From: Hypericibacter sp963696655
Lineage (GTDB): Bacteria; Pseudomonadota; Alphaproteobacteria; Dongiales; Dongiaceae
Length of the DNA: 64,000 bases
Direction: 5' to 3'
Assembly: GCA_963696655.1 (NCBI GenBank)
Contig: CAVOLB010000124.1
Span: forward strand, 11,491-75,490
In this document: positions 62,001 to 64,000 of the stretch, one piece after another
How the letters are laid out: the number at the start of each line of letters is the position of its first letter
Position numbering within the stretch: position 1 is the stretch's first letter
Program-made: the position numbers and the translations under genes
Notes under the pieces: generated by a model
What the model was told of the DNA's origin: nothing
The model's input: the letters and a program-made list of their open reading frames with translations, nothing else
The model's database searches: none

Positions 62001-62936
62001 ATGCTCGACATCATCGCCGGCCCGACCGAGTTCGCTGGATTTGCACGCCAGCGCACATTGCGCAACAGCGTGTCCTGTTCGGGTATCGGCTTGCACAGCG
62101 GACGCGCGGTCCGCATGAGCATCCACGCCGCACCCGCCGGCAGCGGCATCCGCTTCATCCGCACCGACCTCAGCGGCGACAAGGCGATCATCGCCGCCGA
62201 CTGGCGCCAGGTCTGCGATCTGCCGCTCTGCACGGCGTTGAGCAACGACGCGGGCACGCAAGTCGCGACCGTCGAGCATGTGATGGCCGCGCTCGCCGGC
62301 TGCGGCATCGACAATGCCGAGATCGCGGTCGACGCGCCCGAGCTCCCGATCATGGACGGGAGTGCCGCCCCCTTCCTGTTCCTGATCGAATGTGCCGGCA
62401 CGGTCGAGCAGCCGGCTCCCCGCCGCGCGATCGCGCTGCTCAAATCGGTGGTGGTCGAGGACTCCGAGCGCCGTGTGGCGCTCCATCCGGCCGCTGAATT
62501 CAGCGTCGAGATCGAGGTCGACTACGGAAGCTGCGCTCTGACGCGCCAGAGCTTCAACGCCCAGGTCACGGTGGACGGCTTCCGCGCCGACATCGCGCGG
62601 GCCCGCACCTATGGATTCCTCGCCGATGCCGAAGCGCTTCGCGCGGCGGGCCTCGCCCAGGGCGCCTCGCTCGACAATGCGGTGGTGGTGTCGGAGGGCA
62701 AGGTCCTGAACCAGGGCGGCCTGCGCTATCCCAACGAGCTCGCCCGGCACAAGGCGCTCGACGTGATCGGCGATCTGGCCTTGGCCGGCGGACCGTTGCT
62801 GGCACGCTTCGAGGGCCGGCGGTCCGGCCATAAGCTGCATCATCGGCTCCTCGCGGCGCTCTTCGCCGATTCCGAGGCCTGGGCCTGGGCTCCGATTCGC
62901 GAAGAGCTGCCGATCCAGGTCTCGGCGGCCGAATAG
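62001..62936 (+). CDS. lpxC: UDP-3-O-acyl-GlcNAc deacetylase LpxC
   Basis: The committed zinc deacetylase of lipid A synthesis, 311 residues. RQRTLRNSVSCSGIGLHSG starts the first domain; the zinc ligands are His in TVEHVMAAL (~91), His and Asp in HKALDVIGDLAL (~250, ~254), and GHKLHHRLL holds the catalytic-region histidine. GFLADAEALRAAGLAQGASLDNAVV is the usual mobile-loop region. It has its own start after the ftsZ terminator. The 204 bases that follow, to 63140, contain nothing I recognise. Confidence 0.97.
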   Translation: MLDIIAGPTEFAGFARQRTLRNSVSCSGIGLHSGRAVRMSIHAAPAGSGIRFIRTDLSGDKAIIAADWRQVCDLPLCTALSNDAGTQVATVEHVMAALAGCGIDNAEIAVDAPELPIMDGSAAPFLFLIECAGTVEQPAPRRAIALLKSVVVEDSERRVALHPAAEFSVEIEVDYGSCALTRQSFNAQVTVDGFRADIARARTYGFLADAEALRAAGLAQGASLDNAVVVSEGKVLNQGGLRYPNELARHKALDVIGDLALAGGPLLARFEGRRSGHKLHHRLLAALFADSEAWAWAPIREELPIQVSAAE

Positions 62937-63140
62937 CGCCGCCGGCCTGCAGACAAGGGCCGCCTTCCGCCATTTTTTGCACGGTTCGAGCCCCGGTGCC
63001 CCGGGCTGTGGCCGGTTGCGCACCGGCGCTTGAGGGGCTGAGGCCGGGGCCCTATAGTCGGGCCCGGCGTCCGCCTGGGCCGACCGTGAATTTATCAGCC
63101 AGGCCAGCGACTTGAATGTGTCGAGGCAAAGCAAGAACCG

Positions 63141-63369
63141 ATGCCGTCCCAGTTCCTTCCCCGCCGGCCCGCCCTGGCCGCACTCGTGCTCCTGGCCGGC
63201 CTCGCGCTCAGCGCCTGCGGCTCCGACACGCCCAAGATTCCCGACCAGCCGCCCGAGGTTCTCTACAACCAGGGCTACGACCTGATCCAGACCGGGGAGT
63301 TCCAGAAGGCCGCGGCGATGTTCGACGAGGTCGAACGTCAGCACCCCTACTCGACCTGGGCGACCCAGG
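63141..63369 (+). pseudogene. bamD: Outer-membrane assembly lipoprotein BamD, 5' fragment only
   Basis: The frame begins with a lipoprotein signal peptide (LALVLLAG-like core; lipobox LSAC, Cys26) and continues into the first TPR of BamD: PPEVLYNQGYDLIQTGEFQKAAAMFDEVERQHPYSTWATQ. Full BamD has about 250-290 residues. Here the similarity ends abruptly after WATQ (63368), and 21 unrelated residues precede a stop. The position, following lpxC, is normal for alphaproteobacterial bamD. Because bamD is essential, loss of 70 percent of the gene is unlikely to be tolerated, which points to a chimeric junction rather than natural decay. Confidence 0.85.
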
Positions 63370-63447
63370 TCGGCGGCGGCCTGGCGTGCTGCCCGCTGAG
63401 AGGTTGGCGCAGTTGGCACACCCCGGGCCGAGGATCTTGATCAGCAT
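63361..63447 (-). pseudogene. Thioredoxin-like (TM0996/MTH895 type) small protein, 5' fragment
   Basis: On the minus strand an ATG at 63447, preceded by AGAGAGG, starts MLIKILGPGCANCANL, the redox-active CxxC head of small thioredoxin-fold proteins that accompany UPF0718 permeases. After about 16 residues the match continues only if one T is skipped (QRAARQAAADLG), and then it stops where the bamD fragment ends. It is 26 bases after the permease stop, so the two were an operon. Confidence 0.7.
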
Positions 63448-63473
63448 GGCGGAGCCTCTCTAGGCGAAGGTTG

Positions 63474-64000
63474 TCAGGACGGACTGACAGCGTTGAACAG
63501 GTAGCCGACCGCAACGATCCCTACCCCTGTCACGCCGATGAAGGTGGCGATCAGCGGCGGTTTCAGCACGCGACGCAGCAGGATCATCTCGGGCAGGCTC
63601 AGCGCGACGACGGCCATCATGAAGGCCAGGAGGGTGCCCATGGGCATGCCCTTGTCGTACAGGGCCTGTACCAGGGGCATCACGCCGGCCGCGTTCGAGT
63701 ACAGCGGGATGCCGACGGCGACGGCGATCGGCACCGCGAACGGGTTGTCGGCACCGGCGTACCGGGTGAAGAAGTCCTCGGGAGCCCAGCCGTGGATCGC
63801 CGCACCGACGCCGATGCCGATCAGGAGGTAGGGCCAGATGCGGCGCAGAATCGTCACGACCTCCTCCACGCCCATCTGGATCCGGTCGTCCCAGCTGAGC
63901 GCGAAGCTGGAGTCGATCAGCCGACCGCCGAGGCGGGTCTCGAAGACGAAGGGCTCGACCCAGCGCTCGAGCAATACGTAAACGCGCAGCAGCAGCAACA
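63474..64000 (-). CDS. UPF0718/ArsP-type permease, C-terminal part (5' end outside window)
   Basis: About 175 residues of a membrane permease are seen, with roughly four helices: YLLIGIGVGAAIHGW, AVPIAVAVGIPLYSNAAGVMPLV, MGTLLAFMMAVVALSLPEMILLRRV and ATFIGVTGVGIVAVGYLF. The PLYSNAAGVMPLVQALYDKGMPMG and SLPEMILLRRVLKPP stretches are hallmarks of the YraQ/UPF0718 family, some members of which export organoarsenicals. The upstream reading frame is still open at the window edge. Codon choice (GTC/CTG-rich, more actinobacterial in feel) differs somewhat from the dcw genes, which supports a foreign origin for everything right of 63.37 kb. Confidence 0.75.
   Translation of the reverse strand, partial: LLLLRVYVLLERWVEPFVFETRLGGRLIDSSFALSWDDRIQMGVEEVVTILRRIWPYLLIGIGVGAAIHGWAPEDFFTRYAGADNPFAVPIAVAVGIPLYSNAAGVMPLVQALYDKGMPMGTLLAFMMAVVALSLPEMILLRRVLKPPLIATFIGVTGVGIVAVGYLFNAVSPS

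Overview
The window is GC-rich chromosomal DNA from an alphaproteobacterium, most likely in or near Rhodospirillales. The evidence is a canonical mraZ-to-lpxC division and cell-wall cluster with an alphaproteobacterial gene order and a long-linker FtsZ, a class A RNase P RNA, meso-diaminopimelate-type MurE, and dense 4-base stop/start overlaps. Genus-level placement is not possible from sequence reading alone.

Left part (1-16.8 kb, minus strand). thiO and thiC form a thiamine operon behind a TPP riboswitch; thiO runs off the left edge. Next comes a catabolic and transport operon read from 16.76 kb down to 3.28 kb: a GntR/UTRA regulator, a PotD-like binding protein, an SDR dehydrogenase, a PotA-like ATPase, a fused PotBC-like permease, an M14-type deacylase, an M24-type amidohydrolase (this pair resembles DoeB/DoeA of ectoine breakdown) and a 5-oxoprolinase-like enzyme. 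The operon is damaged twice. Two identical-protein IS5-family elements sit in tandem inside the SDR gene, and a GC-rich palindromic repeat splits the oxoprolinase.

Middle part (17-39 kb, minus strand). A ferritin-like protein and an acidic coiled-coil protein lie downstream of a roughly 20-kb run of six genes that all encode TPR arrays joined to glycosyltransferase-like domains. Every junction between the six is a 4-base ATGA or GTGA overlap, so they should be translated as a coupled unit. I count three GT41 (SPINDLY/OGT-like) domains, one of which has lost its key residues, and seven GT9-like GT-B domains of two sequence types. One 2218-residue protein carries four TPR+GT modules in a row, and one 1343-residue protein fuses a GT41 unit to a GT9-like unit. 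This is the best candidate in the window for an undescribed system, plausibly multi-step glycosylation of a protein or surface polymer.

Right part (39-63.4 kb, plus strand). A TerB-DnaJ protein, a second palindromic repeat, an EamA exporter, an AmpD/AmiD-type amidase and rnpB precede the dcw cluster: mraZ, rsmH, ftsL, ftsI, murE, murF, mraY, murD, ftsW, murG, murC, murB, ddl, ftsQ, ftsA, ftsZ, a strong terminator, lpxC, then the 5' end of bamD. Four CCCAT boxes at exact 10-bp spacing upstream of mraZ look like MraZ autoregulatory sites.

Right edge (63.36-64.0 kb). bamD stops abruptly after about 76 codons and meets, head to head, a truncated thioredoxin-like gene that follows a UPF0718-type permease. 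Two genes cut at one point suggest a rearrangement or an assembly chimera.
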